Source of the DNA: Symbiodinium natans
Lineage: Eukaryota > Sar > Dinophyceae > Suessiales > Symbiodiniaceae
Length of the DNA: 64,000 bases
NCBI GenBank assembly: GCA_905221605.1
Contig: CAJNDS010000247.1
Location: forward strand, 580,638-644,637
Direction of reading: 5' to 3'
In this document: positions 1 to 11,378 of the stretch, one piece after another
Numbering within the stretch: the stretch's first letter is position 1
How the letters are laid out: every line of letters starts with the position of its first letter
Notes under the pieces: model-generated
What the model was told of the DNA's origin: nothing
Databases searched by the model: none
Seen by the model: only the letters and a program-made list of their open reading frames with translations
Position numbers and translations under genes: made by a program

Positions 1-480
1 ATGTTTGAGGGGCCGCTTTGGGTTTCGAAGGTGTTCCTGGATGGGTCCGAGGCTTATGGTTAAGCTCGTGAACTCCAAGCAGCGAGCACTGGACATACTA
101 GATGACGCCCTGAAACCTGCCGTTCAACCCGACAATCCATCAACAGCCCTGAATTCAGAGGCATGCTGGGCATCCCTTATTTTTTTTACTCTCTTGTAGG
201 GCAGCTGGCCCAAGGTGGGCCCTGGGCCTTCTCCTGGCAAGCGCGCAGGCGCCGGCAGCCGACCACACATGGGTAAGGCAGAGAGGCTTTGTAAGGGGGG
301 CTTCATCGGTTTTGTGCTGTTGGGTGCTCATGGGCTTGGGGGCTAAAAGTCGGCGTTTTCAGGCACCTTCTAATGAATTTGGCTGCAGAGGGGGCGCCGA
401 GCCTCAGCTGCCATCGATGCCGTTGCTAGTCCTGGCGTCCGAAACCTTGTGGACTTCCTGCAGGATGGGTCTCGTACTCG

Positions 481-559
481 TACTTGGAGGTTCAAGAGGA
501 CGTAGGGGGCTTATAACAGATATAGATGGGGGGTTGTAAGTACACTGCACCTCCAAGTA
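481..559. repeat. Short inverted-repeat element, family 1 (MITE-like)
   Basis: The ends are TACTTGGAGG and its exact complement CCTCCAAGTA. The interior is degenerate. The same ends occur at 10079, 10271, 28913, 37725 and 55263. Each copy is bounded by TA, compatible with a TA target site. Confidence 0.75.
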
Positions 560-1673
560 GCCTGAACGCTTGGACACTTGGGTGAGTCTCTTGAGCCGTG
601 CGCCGTAAGAGTGAGCAGGCATGTGCGCGGATCAGGGAACTCTCTACGCGCAGCAGAATCTGCAAAAGGGTTTAGGCGTTTCACACATCCTAGTTTCTGA
701 TGTTTGCCCGCTGTGCTTCATTTATCATGGTTTTGGTGCCTTAGTCTGATTTAGGTTGTTGGCGGCTGGCGGCAACATAAGCCCTAAACTTAACCCAGAA
801 AACAGGCTCGAACCAGTAAGCCCTGAACTGTCATGAAGGATGTCCTTGCCTTCGAGTGGAGCTTCAAAGTGTCTACGCCACAAATCTCATGAATTTAGCC
901 CCTAGATTTCGCGGCTGGGGCTTGACATCCGGCCCAAACCGTGGACCGAAATCCAGAGGTGGGGCAAGCTGCAGACACCCTCATGGCCATTGTGGGCACC
1001 CCACGCCTGGCAGCCCAGTGCGATCGACACGCGGCTCTTGTAGCAGGATTCCGTTGGGCCCCTGTAGTGGTCATCTCATGAACGGCGGTTGAGCTGGTCC
1101 CTGTTTACCAACTTCCTTGTGGTCTTGGGTTCCCAAAGCGGAGTTGGAAATGGCAGGCTCTTTCGTGCTCTGCCATCAAAAACGCAATAGACATTGGTGG
1201 GCCCACAAACAAACCGTGAGGCTTTTGGTTCTTGTTAGCTACTCTAGTTTTCCCAAAGCCAAGTCCTTTGCCGCGCAGGGGCGAGGGAGCTTCTCTTGCA
1301 GTGGGCGCGCGCCCCAGATGCCGCAACAGAATTTCCTTTCCTAGATGCGGAACTCAACCCTGATTCCTAAGTCCCTAACCCTCCCCGAACAATAAATGAA
1401 GAGAAGTCAAGGCCACATTGTTTGGGGACATCGCAACCCTGAAAACACGCAGTTTTGTTGTCCTGCTTGTTGTTTGCTTGTGTTCCACGAATCATCTTGG
1501 GATTTAGGGTTTGGCGTTTTGGGATCAACCGGGCGAGGCCAGCGACGCTCCCAGCGCATATCTTGTGGGTGCACTCCAGACATCACGTGGGCAGCAGCCA
1601 TGGGCAATCCCGAAATCCCCTAGGCTCAAAGCCCTGCGACAAGGTCGGCAAACCCTCAACCCTAAAACTCACT

Positions 1674-1830
1674 TCTTCTTCTTCTTCTTGTTCTTATTTT
1701 TATTCTTATTAGTATTGCTATTACTGTTATGATTAGTATTACTATTATGATTATGATTGTTATTGTTGTTTTTACTAGTATTCGTAGAAGTATCATTACT
1801 GTTATTTTCATTCTTATTATTCTACGGGAA
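1674..1830. repeat. TTC/TTA/ATT-rich microsatellite
   Basis: A run of T-rich triplets (TTC then TAT/TTA/GTT variants) has no other structure. It resembles the blocks at 46430-46620 and 48640-48935. Confidence 0.7.
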
Positions 1831-2354
1831 GCGGGTGTCCATTGAGTGGCTCAGTTGTCTCTGGTACGAGGTCTGTGGTTGAGGGCTTCCAGGTCGACGT
1901 TAGAACAATTTGTGATAAAAGGGGGTTGCCGAAAACAGGGGTGTTATTCGCAGGGTTCCTTTGAGGATTTTGGTATTTGGGAAGTATGTTGGTGAATGTT
2001 TCTTTGGGACGCACCCAGATAGAGAAATAGATGAATCAATTCACGTGCTTTCTGGACCCCCATAGAAATAGGCTACAAACAGAAAGTCGGAATCTGGGAC
2101 ATGGTCTGGGGCGTCGTGTGCATGTCAGGCAAAGACCTTCGAAGCAGAGTTGCCGCTGGTGGCACGCCCGGCTTATTTATCATTTCACGCGGCCTCGGAA
2201 AAGACCCTAAACTCTAAGCCCTAAAGCCGGGGTCTGTCGGTTTAGGGTCCCAGCTTTGTTGCCCAAAGACTTTGTTTTTGCCTTGGCTGTGCAGCGTGGC
2301 CCAAAGGGCTTAGGGTATGGTTAGGGTATATTCGGCCACAATCAATCCACCACT

Positions 2355-2430
2355 TCTTAAACCCTAAACCCTCAACCCTAAACCCTAAACCCGAGACCCT
2401 AAACCCTAAACCCCAAACCCTAAACCCTGC
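2355..2430 (-). repeat. Interstitial telomere-like array, CCCTAAA strand
   Basis: Degenerate tandem CCCTAAA units, with CCCGAGA and CCCCAAA variants. A TTTAGGG-strand array follows at 2500-2530, leaving a non-repeat island of about 70 bases between them. Confidence 0.85.
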
Positions 2431-3973
2431 TAGACCGTCATGACTCCCACCTGAGTCCATGTGACGAAGAGGGCATCCTGGAAGTCTGTGTTTTTGGCTT
2501 AGAGTTTAGGGTTTAGGGTTAGGGTTTATTCGGTTCCTCTCAAAATCCCAGGGCGCCACGTCTCCAAGTGCCGTACTGACAACTCAAGTCTCGCCTGAAG
2601 CCCTACAACCCAACACCCTGTCCCTTCAGCCCATGGGCCGACAACCCAAAGCTCCAATCGACGTTGACGTAAAGATTCGGTCCAAGAGCTATATGGAATG
2701 TGCTTCAACAGACACCCCACAAGAAAACACAACAGAACTTAAATCACAGAAGGGAACAATGTCCAAGCCCATGGCCAGGAAGATTGGACGGAAGACCTGG
2801 ATGAGGATCATGGGGTCCCCCTTGATTTTCGAGCTTCAGCAGGCTTAGAGCTTGAGGTTTTTTTCTTGTTAAGGAACTCACATGAAGTCTCATCATAGGG
2901 TTATTTAGTTTGGGGTTTTTGTGGTTCAGGGTCAGGCTCAGGGTTAACTTTGCACTTACGCCCTGTCACCCTTCACGCTTCGGAACGGGACCCATGGATC
3001 GTGTTTGTTCCCAGTATCCATGATCGAACCCAGAGTCGGTGTGGAATTGTTGTCCCATTGTGGCCATCACCCAAACACAAGTAGAGCAGTCACCCACGGA
3101 ATCAAGAATCTGCAGAATTCATCCTGCGCCAGGCCTTAGCATCAACTCCTGCAGAACACACTCGCTTTCCCCTTTCTTCCGAAGGCACACCGGAGATATT
3201 CCAATTCGGAAGGAATCCGAACCCAACCCGCTACCCCCCTGAGCCACTAGGTCTGACATCTAGCATCGCTGGGGTTGCAGGAAAGTTTCATGCCGGCCCG
3301 CCATGCGCTGAAGAAGGCGCCTTGCGCCATGTGGCAGAGCAGTTCGGGGTTCCAGGAGTCTCGGGTTGAGGACCGCTGTTGGGCGCGCCGATTCAGTGCT
3401 TGAGGGGGGCAGGGGTTCCTGCTTGACATCTACCGCAAAGCCTCAAGGCCTTCCACAGTCTCTTGCTTTCCTCCCAGCTCGCTGCCGAAGTTTGTATAGT
3501 ATACTGTTTGAGCTGGGCTTTCAAGAGGTCAGGTGTGGGGCGGTCTTGTGTAGGGTTCTGCTTTACACAGAGCTGGCAGGACGTCATCGAAACAGTGCTG
3601 CGCTCGGCTTTTGTCGCCAGTGGGGCTCGTCTTTTCCTGGGTTGCTGAGAGAATAAAGGCCACGAACCATTCGTGTCGTTTGGCACAAGCCCATGGACTC
3701 CGAGACCCCTCAACCCTAGAAGCACTGTGCCTAGGGTTTAGGGTTTAGGGTTTAGGGTTATTGAGTTTGTAAAGAGACTAACTGATAGTGGTGAAGCCCC
3801 GAGCATCCTGGAGTCCCAGAAACCCACCCCAAATTATGGTCACTCTAAGGCTGGGTCCCTGCTTCTTTACGTTTTGGGCGCCCCAAGACGAAATCATAAC
3901 TTGGAGAGCTGACCAAATTGGGTTTAGGATCTCCTGGGGTCCTAAGTTCAAAACCCTCCAAACAGACCGTGTG

Positions 3974-4204
3974 ATGACCCTTCGCCGCTATCCCCCGGAC
4001 CTGCAAACCCTACACGCTGAAGCCTGGTGCCAGGTGGGTGACGCCTGCGAAGAGAAAGCCCTGGAATTGGTCCAGCAGGGTGCGCGGGCTGTTGGGGTCT
4101 GGGGGCGCGGAGAGTTGGCGAGACTTGCAGCGAGACTTGCGGGCCTGGAGTTTGGGTTTAGGGAGGAGCACGGACTTACTGTGATTCCGCAACCATGGAG
4201 ATGA
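3974..4204 (+). CDS. Hypothetical coding island, unrecognised
   Basis: An ATG-initiated open frame of 76 codons has a fairly protein-like middle section (for example TLRRYPPDLQTLHAEAWCQ and EEKALELVQQG). A canonical-looking GTGGGT lies directly after the codon for the Q ending the first motif, so the real exon may stop near 4030. I do not recognise a family. Third positions are G/C-biased in the first half and less so later. It may be a genuine exon or chance. Confidence 0.25.
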   Translation: MTLRRYPPDLQTLHAEAWCQVGDACEEKALELVQQGARAVGVWGRGELARLAARLAGLEFGFREEHGLTVIPQPWR

Positions 4205-4811
4205 GTTTGCGATCTGCACGAATGCCGAAAACGGGAACCACACAGTGCGATCCGCTCAGAAGGTATCGTTTGTACTCACGGAAACGCAGCTCCCGAGGCT
4301 CAGAGGAGAACATCTTCCCCGGTCTAGAGTCCTTGTTCGAATGTGGTTGGCCTGGCAAACATCCTGCTTTTGCCTTGGACAGCTCTGAAAACATTGATGC
4401 AGAGCCCGCCGCCCGCCTGCCCACCCGAATCAAGATAATGCAGCTCCCAACGCCCAACTCTGATCAAGTCTCCGTGCGCAACTCGGCGCTTCTCGAAGAT
4501 AGTGCAGGCTACATCCGAATGCCTTCTTGGACGGCTGCAGACTTTAGCACCCTGGCCACACCGGACCCGGGAGGGTTTAGGGTTCGGATGTGTCCACCAG
4601 GCGTTTTTGCTGTCTTGCTTGCAATTTACAGCATTTAGAGCTTGGGATGCTGGAGTGCTAGACCATAGCATTGAACTGGTTTTGGAAAGACCGGGGAACT
4701 TTTTGGAGCCATCGAACACCTCGAACTGTTGCAACCTACTTAATGTACAAGGAAGAAGCACCAATCCCAAGGGTACAGCAAGAAAGTACCTGGAGCAGAC
4801 AAAGCTGGGAG

Positions 4812-4886
4812 GAGGAGGACGACGAGCTGCGGGGACGGTTGGCGATGTGGTTCTTGAGTGCCGGGGCCCTTAGCCGCTTCGCGTAG
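4812..4886 (+). CDS. Exon-like island ending in a stop, unrecognised
   Basis: The island begins directly after an AG|G site and reads EEDDELRGRLAMWFLSAGAL and onward to a TAG stop at 4884-4886. Third codon positions are almost all G or C until the last residues. This is the pattern of a real last exon in this genome. Acidic start followed by a hydrophobic segment; no family recognised. If real, the upstream exons of this gene lie to the left. Confidence 0.35.
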   Translation, partial: EEDDELRGRLAMWFLSAGALSRFA

Positions 4887-5912
4887 ACATGGCGAAGCCT
4901 GAAATGCTGGAAAATGCAAACTTGCGTGATCCCTCATGTGCAGCCCCCATGCCTTAACATCGTTGGCTACATGCAGGGGCTGACGCAGAAGCTGGCTCAC
5001 TGCTACGACTGCTGTGGACCCTCGGCAAATAGCAAACAAGCACAGAGACCTGAAACATCAGGCGAGGGGGTCGTCTTTAAACGAACCGCTCGGCAACAAG
5101 GGCTTTGGGTAAGGTTTGAAGTGCCAAGGCTTCTATCATGAATACCGCGTCATGTTTCAAAATATGGTCAGATGCGAGCCTTGCTTTGGTCAACATGGCC
5201 TTTCTCGTGCAAGACGGATGTGTGTTTTTAAAGTATTTTCTTTGGCTGGCGTTTAATTCAGGGTCATTCTAAAAGCCTACTCTTGCTTAACCACATAAAG
5301 CCTACTCCCCAAAACCCTCAGCCGCCATTGAACGCGCATAGCCTGTATGGCTTTCTTGAGGTCAGGTCAGGCTCAGCCTGGAAGAAGCCTCGACACGCTC
5401 AAGTTGTTGCAGCAGATCTCTGCCTCTCCAGTATGCTAAATTAAGGCATGAAGGTGTTCGGGGTAGAGCTGAGGTCCGGCACTTATCTCACTGAGGCGTC
5501 CTCATGCGAATGCAAGAGCGGGAGCAGGTGCTGGAGTGCTGTCAAAGGTTTCCGTGGATTGTGCGCTGTGTGGGGTTGGTGAGAGGTGCTTGCTTGATGC
5601 TCTGGGTGCAGAACTCCAAGCTTTGAGTTCAGGGCTTAGGGTACAGAAGTGCAGAGAAGCGCTGGGACTACCAAGGATTAAGCGTCGTCAGGGTTGTCCT
5701 CTAAAGAAGGGGGCGAGGCGGTTGAACCCTGAGCCAAGGGCGTAAACTTAAGTGAAAGACACTCAGCCGAACATGAACGCTGCGAACGCAAGGAGGCGTT
5801 CCCAGCCACTCCCAGTGACCGGTGTAGAGAAGAGCCTGCGCAGACGCAGAGCCTGGCCGCGACGGTTGAGGCAACACTGGCTGCCTGCTGGGATCCCAGC
5901 GTTCCCCTCGTT

Positions 5913-6009
5913 CTATATCCCCCTTGGGAATTTTCTTATTTTTGTTTATATAAAACCCAAGAGGATATTAAAAAAAAACATATTTTTTTAAGGTTCTAAG
6001 GGGAGTATC
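5913..6009. repeat. Short repeat element, family 4
   Basis: The copy starts CTATATCCCCCTTGGGAA, carries the internal block AACCCAAGAGGAT and ends AAGGTTCTAAGGGGAGTAT. The copy at 28667-28749 shares start, internal block and end. The two ends are imperfect inverted repeats of each other. Confidence 0.65.
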
Positions 6010-6487
6010 GCGTTCTTCCGAGCTACGGTCTGGTTGTGCAGTGGCCGAGGCCTGCAATTGCGCGACATGGCACTTCTGGCACGTTCTTGGCGTTACCATC
6101 GTGCATTGCAGTGGGCTGCGGCTGTCGTGAGTAGCTCCAGATGGTGTGCAGCTGTGGTGCTCGCTTTCTTGATTCTCTTTCTCTCTTTCTTTCTCCTTCC
6201 CGCCGTCTCCTTCCCACTTGCTCTCTAACCTAACACTCTACACTGCACCCTAACCGATACACCCTCCACAATACAAGCCCTATAAACTTTACAAGCCCAA
6301 TCAGCCCTGTAAACCCTATAAGCCCTCTAAACCCCGTAAGGCCGAGTAGGGTGGGGCTACCGACTTGACAAGTAAGCTTAGCTCCCTAAGCCCTGCAGAA
6401 ATGCTCGCGCCAGGTGCTGGAGTCGTCGGACCTGGCAGAGCAACCAGCGACTAGGTTCCACAGTGGTGCCTTGTGTTGTTTTTTTTT

Positions 6488-6530
6488 AGGGTGAGCTCCC
6501 CTTCTGAACCCAATCACGGGAGCTTACCCT
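6488..6530. repeat. Short hairpin-forming inverted repeat
   Basis: Arms AGGGTGAGCTCCC (6488-6500) and GGGAGCTTACCCT (6518-6530) pair at 12 of 13 positions, the exception being a G-U pair, around a 17-base loop. It has no terminator-like U run after it. The role is unknown. Confidence 0.6.
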
Positions 6531-7583
6531 GCTAGCGCCTAAACCCAAGCAATCTTCATTCCTGGATTGCTGGGGCCCCTAAACCCTAACCTTAAACCCT
6601 AAACCCTAAACCCTTAGCCCTTGAAACCCTGAACGCCCTAAAAACCCTGCACACGAAGCCCCAGGCAAAGCTCCGAGTCGCGCTGCCGGTCGTGAACTGT
6701 GCCCTCCCAGGGAGCCTTTTGCAGGGCCAGGATTCAGGATTCAGTGGTCTGGGGTCTTTAGGGTTTAGGGTCTGGGGTCTTTAGGGTTTAGGGTTTAGGA
6801 TCTGGGGTCTGGGGATTTAGGGCTTAGGATTTATGCGGGTTTAGGGGTTGAGGGGTTTAAGGTTTAGGGTGCTTCGGGGCTTTATGGGTGTGAAGGCCAG
6901 AGGATGCAGGGCTAGCGAGGCTGGGGGCTTTGAAGGCTTTTGGGTTCCTTAGGGTTCCTTAGGGTTCTTTAGGGTTCTTGGGGTTCTTGCGGTTCTTTGG
7001 GATGAAAGGTGGACTTGCTGAGGACAAAGAGGCCCCGGCAGTGTTGGGCTTTCGATTTGGGTTTCACGCCGCCCAAAGTGAGCCTACACCCTGAGGTTGA
7101 AACTCGAGCCCTAGAAGCTTCGAAAGCCCGTCAGCCCTGCAAGTTTCATCAAGCTTCTTGCACCATAAGGTTTCAAAGCCTTACATGCCCTATTTAACCT
7201 ACAAGCCCCGCAAGCGCCACAAACCGGTATAAGCCCCCAAAAGCCCTGAACCTTGGGTTTCCCGATGTATTTGGGGTCTAGGGTGCTCCGCCTGATACTG
7301 GTGGCTTGCGGCTGCAGAGAGCCACGTCTGAGCTACGGTCACCTTGTGCATCGCTGTTTAAACTATGGCCTCTTACGTTTAAGGTGCTCAGGAGTGAAGT
7401 AGCCATACGGGTATCCCATCATTCCTCAGATCTTGCGCTTTGAACGCACCAACATCTAAACCCCGTGGAGTGTACCAATTGACCCGAAGCCCTACCGTCT
7501 TTAAGCTGCCCCCCAGCCCTAAAAGGGAGGGTTGCGGGAGATGTATCTCCGAACTTAGAGCTACATGGGGTAAAAGCTGACCA

Positions 7584-7661
7584 TCTAAACCCTAAGCCCT
7601 AAACCCTAAACCCGAAACCCTAAACCCTAAACCCTAAACCCTAAACCCTAAACCCTAAACC
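7584..7661 (-). repeat. Interstitial telomere-like array, CCCTAAA strand
   Basis: About ten near-perfect CCCTAAA units lie immediately upstream of the exon-like island at 7677-7757. TTTAGGG-type sequence follows that island at 7894-7980. Confidence 0.9.
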
Positions 7662-7676
7662 TTGGGGCCTCGCAAG

Positions 7677-7757
7677 ATGTCACCCAAGCGCGCCGGAAGC
7701 CGCCCGAGCAAATGACCGCTGCGAAGCGTTTCCCCGTGCTCGCCCTGGTCTGTGCAG
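7677..7757 (+). CDS. Exon-like island, unrecognised
   Basis: The frame with G/C-rich third positions reads QARRKPPEQMTAAKRFPVLA and then LVC. It ends at a CAG|GC donor-type site at 7758. The upstream boundary AAG|A departs from the usual AG|G, so the start is unsure. It lies between a CCCTAAA array and a TTTAGGG array, the same setting as proven exons. No family recognised. Confidence 0.35.
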
Positions 7758-7777
7758 GCGCGGCACCTCAGGGTTTT

Positions 7778-7891
7778 CCCAAAGAGCCCAATACCCCTTA
7801 ATTAAGAAAATTATTCCTCAACTTATGTTAAGGATCCCTTGATAAAAATTTAGGGTCCATTCCTTAGTTAAGGGGTATTGGGATCTCTGGG
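7778..7891. repeat. Short inverted-repeat element, family 2 (MITE-like)
   Basis: The copy starts CCCAAAGAGCCCAATACCCC and ends GGGGTATTGGGATCTCTGGG, its near complement. An internal AAGGATCCCT block is conserved. Other full copies are at 16627 and 39961; partial ones are at 42770 and 60889. Confidence 0.85.
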
Positions 7892-8253
7892 TTTTCCGGG
7901 ATTAGTGGGTTAAGGGGGCAGGGGTTTAGGGTGCAGGGTTGTAAGGTTTAGGGGTTCAGGGTTTTTTGGGTTTAGGGTGTTCGGGGGAACACACCCCAGG
8001 CCTCAGCATCCTCCCTGAAAGCCTCAGGAACAGATTGCCCAACAACCTCAGCTCTGAATCACGAAGAGCCCTGCAACCCGCAACCCTGAACCCTGAAACC
8101 CTAAAACCCCACAGCCCTGAAACCCTAACCCTAAACTCCCCAAACTCTGAACCCCAAAGCCCTAAACCCCAAACTTTCCAACTCTAGACCCCAAACCCAA
8201 AGCCCTAAACCCCAACACCCCTTAAAGACCCTAAAGCCCTTTAAGCAAGCGAG

Positions 8254-8320
8254 GCGCCCTGGGCCTCGTTGCGCCCCGCAGCTTCAGCAGCCCACCGCCA
8301 CGACAAGGCGACCTACTGAG
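8254..8320 (+). CDS. Exon-like island, unrecognised
   Basis: A non-repeat island lies between CCCTAAA-type sequence (8070-8230) and TTTAGGG-type sequence (8321-8480). It is bounded by GAG|G on the left and GAG|GATTTA (a GA donor) on the right. All three frames are nearly open. The best third-position bias gives APWASLRPAASAAHRHDKAT. No family recognised, and the reading frame is uncertain. Confidence 0.3.
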
Positions 8321-8543
8321 GATTTAGGGTTTTGTGGGTTCTGAGGATTTAAGGTTTAGGGTTTGGGGTTTGGGCTTTTTCTGGGGTTTAGGGTTTAGGG
8401 TTCAGGGGCTTAGGTGTGGGGCTTAGGGTTTCAGGTTTGGGGTTAGTTTGGGGTTTATAATTTGTAAGGCTTGCGGGGTTTGGGGTTTAGAAGGCTTTTC
8501 GTTAGCTCTGCTTCCAGATTCTAAACTAAGCCGTCTTCTGCAG

Positions 8544-8607
8544 CTCCGACACCCAGATGTGGACGACGATGCCCATCTTGTCCAGCAGCTGGGGCGCCAG
8601 ACTCAGC
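8544..8607 (+). CDS. Exon-like island, unrecognised
   Basis: After TTCTGCAG the frame LRHPDVDDDAHLVQQLGRQ has strongly G/C third positions and reaches a GA donor-type site at 8608. The acceptor is AG|C rather than AG|G. It may belong with the islands at 7677 and 8254 to one gene, but no family is recognised. Confidence 0.35.
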
Positions 8608-9029
8608 GAAGTAGGGGTCTCTAAATGCGGTACCCGGAGGAAAACGGCAACAAACCCACACCCAAACTTTGGGACACACCCTTTGCTGAGCAGGTTCCGG
8701 TGATGCGGGTAGGCTGCCGTCTCAAATGGCTTGCAATGTGTCGAGCCTTCTTCAATCTCAGCTTCAAGCCTCTGCCCTAAACCCGAAACCCGAAACCCTA
8801 AACCCTAAACCCACCCTAAACCCTAAACACTAAACCCTAAACCGAGCAAAGGCTCCCAGCCTCAGCTTGTAGTCCGAGGCTCGAGTATGACCCTCACAGG
8901 ATCGAGGCCGGAGTGGGGCTTTAGGGGCCATCGGTAGTCTTGGAGTTTAGGGTTTAGGGTCCCGGGGTTAAGGGTTTAGGCTATAGTTACATGGGTCCCT
9001 TAAGTGGGGAACCCTTTTCTACCCCCTTC

Positions 9030-9095
9030 TATATAATATATAATCTATAATATATATATATATATATAATATACATATACATATTCATATACACC
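9030..9095. repeat. AT microsatellite
   Basis: TA-dinucleotide-rich run grading into CATATA units. Confidence 0.85.
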
Positions 9096-9254
9096 CCGCA
9101 TAAAACCCAAAGGCCCTTACTTCAGAACCCATGGGACCATATCAAGGGACCACGTAGCTTCCCGCAGAGATCATAGCTGGGAATGCAGAGCCCTGCTGTG
9201 TGAGCGCTTGGGCTCAGGGTTGAGGATATTGGACTTCTACTTCAATCATCCAAC

Positions 9255-9545
9255 GTGTATGAAGAGAACCCTCTCTCCTTGTACCCACCTGCTGAGACTG
9301 CGGTCTGCACGACTGACTCCATGCTGATAGTCTGTAAAAGCTACGTGTGGGAGTCTGAGATTCTTCCCTTTTGCAAGCTTGAGGAGTACTTTGCTGCCCA
9401 TCCGGGAGAGCTGGCATCCCACTTCTTGGCTGTGGCGACGGCTCGGGCCCCATGTTGTGACCCTCGGATGATCTGCAGCGTAGGCGAGGGCTGCTTGTGG
9501 AATAAGTGCACTGCGAAACCTCCCCACGCCCAACGCATCACGTAA
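9255..9545 (+). CDS. Hypothetical open frame, weak coding signal
   Basis: An uninterrupted frame of about 96 codons starts with GTG rather than ATG, so a true start or exon boundary is not defined. The middle looks protein-like (for example PFCKLEEYFAAHPGELASHF). Third positions are moderately G/C-biased. CCCTAAA-type sequence follows at 9567-9945, the reverse of the usual order around exons. No homologue recognised. Confidence 0.25.
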   Translation: MYEENPLSLYPPAETAVCTTDSMLIVCKSYVWESEILPFCKLEEYFAAHPGELASHFLAVATARAPCCDPRMICSVGEGCLWNKCTAKPPHAQRIT

Positions 9546-10078
9546 GACCCCATTGATCATTGATGTTGGCTGTTCAAGCCCTAAACTCTGCACCCTGCCG
9601 CCGTGGGAAGTGACAAGCCCCCCCCACTCCCCGGCCAAAGTCTTGAAGCCCAACACCGTGAGCCCCAAGCCCAAAGGGTTGGAGGGCCCTAGCCTGCGAT
9701 TTTTGCATCGCCAACCCTTCCCCTCTAGGCCCTCTAAGCACCCTCAACCCCGAGCCTGAGCCTGAAGCCTTGAACCCCGACCCCAAACCCTGGCCACAGT
9801 CCGTCTTCGGGCTGTTGACTTTCGCTCTCGCCCGGTCCCCAAGGGCTCAGGGCTGAAACACCTTGCGGTCCAGACCCTAAACTCCTGAACTCTCCAACCC
9901 CTAAACCCCCCAACCTCCCTAAACTCCCTCAAGGGCTTCAAAGCTTCAGGGTTTCAAGCATTCTCGGGTTGAGGATGCAAAAGGGAGCCTGGACTTGAGG
10001 CTCTGGAGCTTCAGGTTTCTTGCTTTCGGATCAAGGGGCCCGAAAGGCCATCGAAGGTTGGGGGGGTTTTCTGACCCT

Positions 10079-10219
10079 TACTTGGAGGTTCATGGTACTT
10101 AGTAGCCAGTTTTCACTGTACTTCTAACCCACTTATAAGCCCCTTAAGTGACCCTAAGATGGCTACAAGTACAGTTAGAAGTACCGTTAGAATTGGTTCA
10201 TAAGTGCCACCTCCAAGTA
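10079..10219. repeat. Short inverted-repeat element, family 1 (MITE-like)
   Basis: The ends are TACTTGGAGGTTCATGG and a complementary CCACCTCCAAGTA. Internal inverted blocks (TGTACTTCTAAC and its complement-like partner) make most of the element palindromic. Confidence 0.85.
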
Positions 10220-10270
10220 GGTCTCAGCTCCAGGGTGAGAGCCTGTGGAGGCTTCAGGATCGAAGGCCCC

Positions 10271-10443
10271 TACTTGAAGGTTCATGGTACTTATATAACC
10301 CTAATCATAAATCATAAGTAACTCTTCGTATATAACCCTAATTATAAATTATAAGTAACTCTACTTAGAAGCCCCCTGAGTCCCTGAGTAGGTGATAAGT
10401 AGACGTATAACTGTGGCTATAGGTACCCATGAACCTCCAAGTA
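10271..10443. repeat. Short inverted-repeat element, family 1, enlarged copy
   Basis: Left end TACTTGAAGGTTCATGG and right end CCATGAACCTCCAAGTA. The interior carries a direct duplication (ATATAACCCTAATYATAAATYATAAGTAACTC twice in succession), which makes this copy longer than the others. Confidence 0.85.
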
Positions 10444-10705
10444 AACCCTGTGAAGTCTTCCTGGTTTTTCACAGTGGTACCCTGGTCTCTCAGGGTTCGG
10501 TTTTGTTGGGGGCTAAGATAGGGTCTTTGCCACTTGGGATCCGTGTTTTTTTTGGCAGCCGCCCAGTGGAGCCTCCCGGAAGAAGACCAGCAAAGGTATT
10601 TCTGACGACCCTGCATCATGCATTCCTGTATCAGAAGGCCCCTCCCCGCATCTAAGAATAGGTTTCTGTCGCTTCCCAAAGCCCCAAAAGCACATCAAAA
10701 CCCAA

Positions 10706-10780
10706 ACGCCAAACGCCAAACCCAAACCCCAAACCCCAAACCCTAAACCCTAAACCCTAAAACCCTAGACCCTAAACCTT
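10706..10780 (-). repeat. Interstitial telomere-like array, CCCTAAA strand
   Basis: Degenerate CCCCAAA and CCCTAAA units lie just upstream of the exon-like island at 10801. Confidence 0.85.
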
Positions 10781-10800
10781 GACACATATGAAACGCACAG

Positions 10801-10876
10801 GGTGCCACCTTGACTGCGGCCTCACGGGCGACGCTGAAGCCGTCCTCCTCGGCCGAGGTGGCGTCGCTGCTCCGGA
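10801..10876 (+). CDS. Exon-like island, unrecognised
   Basis: The island starts after CACAG|G and reads GATLTAASRATLKPSSSAEV then ASLLR, with nearly every third base G or C, to a GT donor-type site at 10877. It ends about 425 bases upstream of the SBDS start codon, so it is probably an exon of a separate upstream gene. The motif LKPSSSAEVASLLR is loosely reminiscent of FAD-linked oxidases, but too little is visible to claim that. Confidence 0.4.
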
Positions 10877-11300
10877 GTTCTTTTGGGACGTCGGTATAGG
10901 AATCAATACGGCTATTTCCCGACACTAGAGAACTACCCACATGGGTATTTCCCGACATTCGGGCACCCCTACTATAATAACTTCAGGGCCTTTGGAGTTT
11001 GGGGCCTTGGGCTTGGGCTTCAAGGGCTACAGGATGGAAGGTTCTGGGTCGCATCGGGCTGCAGGTCTCCTGGCATTCCTTGCACTTGCAGCCTTGCCGG
11101 TTCAAGCAGAGACCCGGGCCATAACACACAGCCCCAAACACACAGCCCCAAGCCCAGATCCAACTAGCACTGCCGCGCCATCGCTGCTGTGTAAGCGCGC
11201 CTCCTCAAAGGCTCGAACCAGAAGCCTTCGTTAAGACCAATCAAAAAACATCCACGGAACCTGTGCGCTCGAAGGGCCGCGACTCGGCCACCCGCTCACC

Positions 11301-11378
11301 ATGGCGCTAAAGCTGCCTGTGGGTCAGAAGCGGCTTACCAACGTCGCTGTAGTCCGCCGCTACCTCTGGCATTGGCAT
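11301..11378 (+). CDS. SBDS: SBDS exon 1 (start codon)
   Basis: The ATG sits in a good context (CACCATGG). It begins MALKLPVGQKRLTNVAVVR, matching the N-terminus of SBDS. The 3' end is uncertain: a canonical GTGAGG at 11379 gives phase 0, but GT or GC sites at 11352, 11356 and 11359 would remove residues that do not align well. Confidence 0.8.

Larger units (their letters stand above)
1..3970. other. Non-coding stretch with interstitial telomere-like repeats
   Basis: No convincing exon is visible here. The stretch holds one short inverted-repeat element (481-559), an A/T-rich triplet-like microsatellite (about 1674-1830), and short CCCTAAA-type (2355-2430) and TTTAGGG-type (2500-2530, 3727-3760) arrays. 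Open frames are short, use mixed third positions and have no family resemblance I recognise. Confidence 0.6.
4890..7670. other. Non-coding stretch
   Basis: I see no supported gene. The stretch contains an element of inverted-repeat family 4 (5913-6009), a short perfect-type hairpin (6488-6530), a CCCTAAA-type array (6575-6640) followed by a TTTAGGG-type array (6755-6870), and a long pure CCCTAAA array at 7584-7661. Confidence 0.55.
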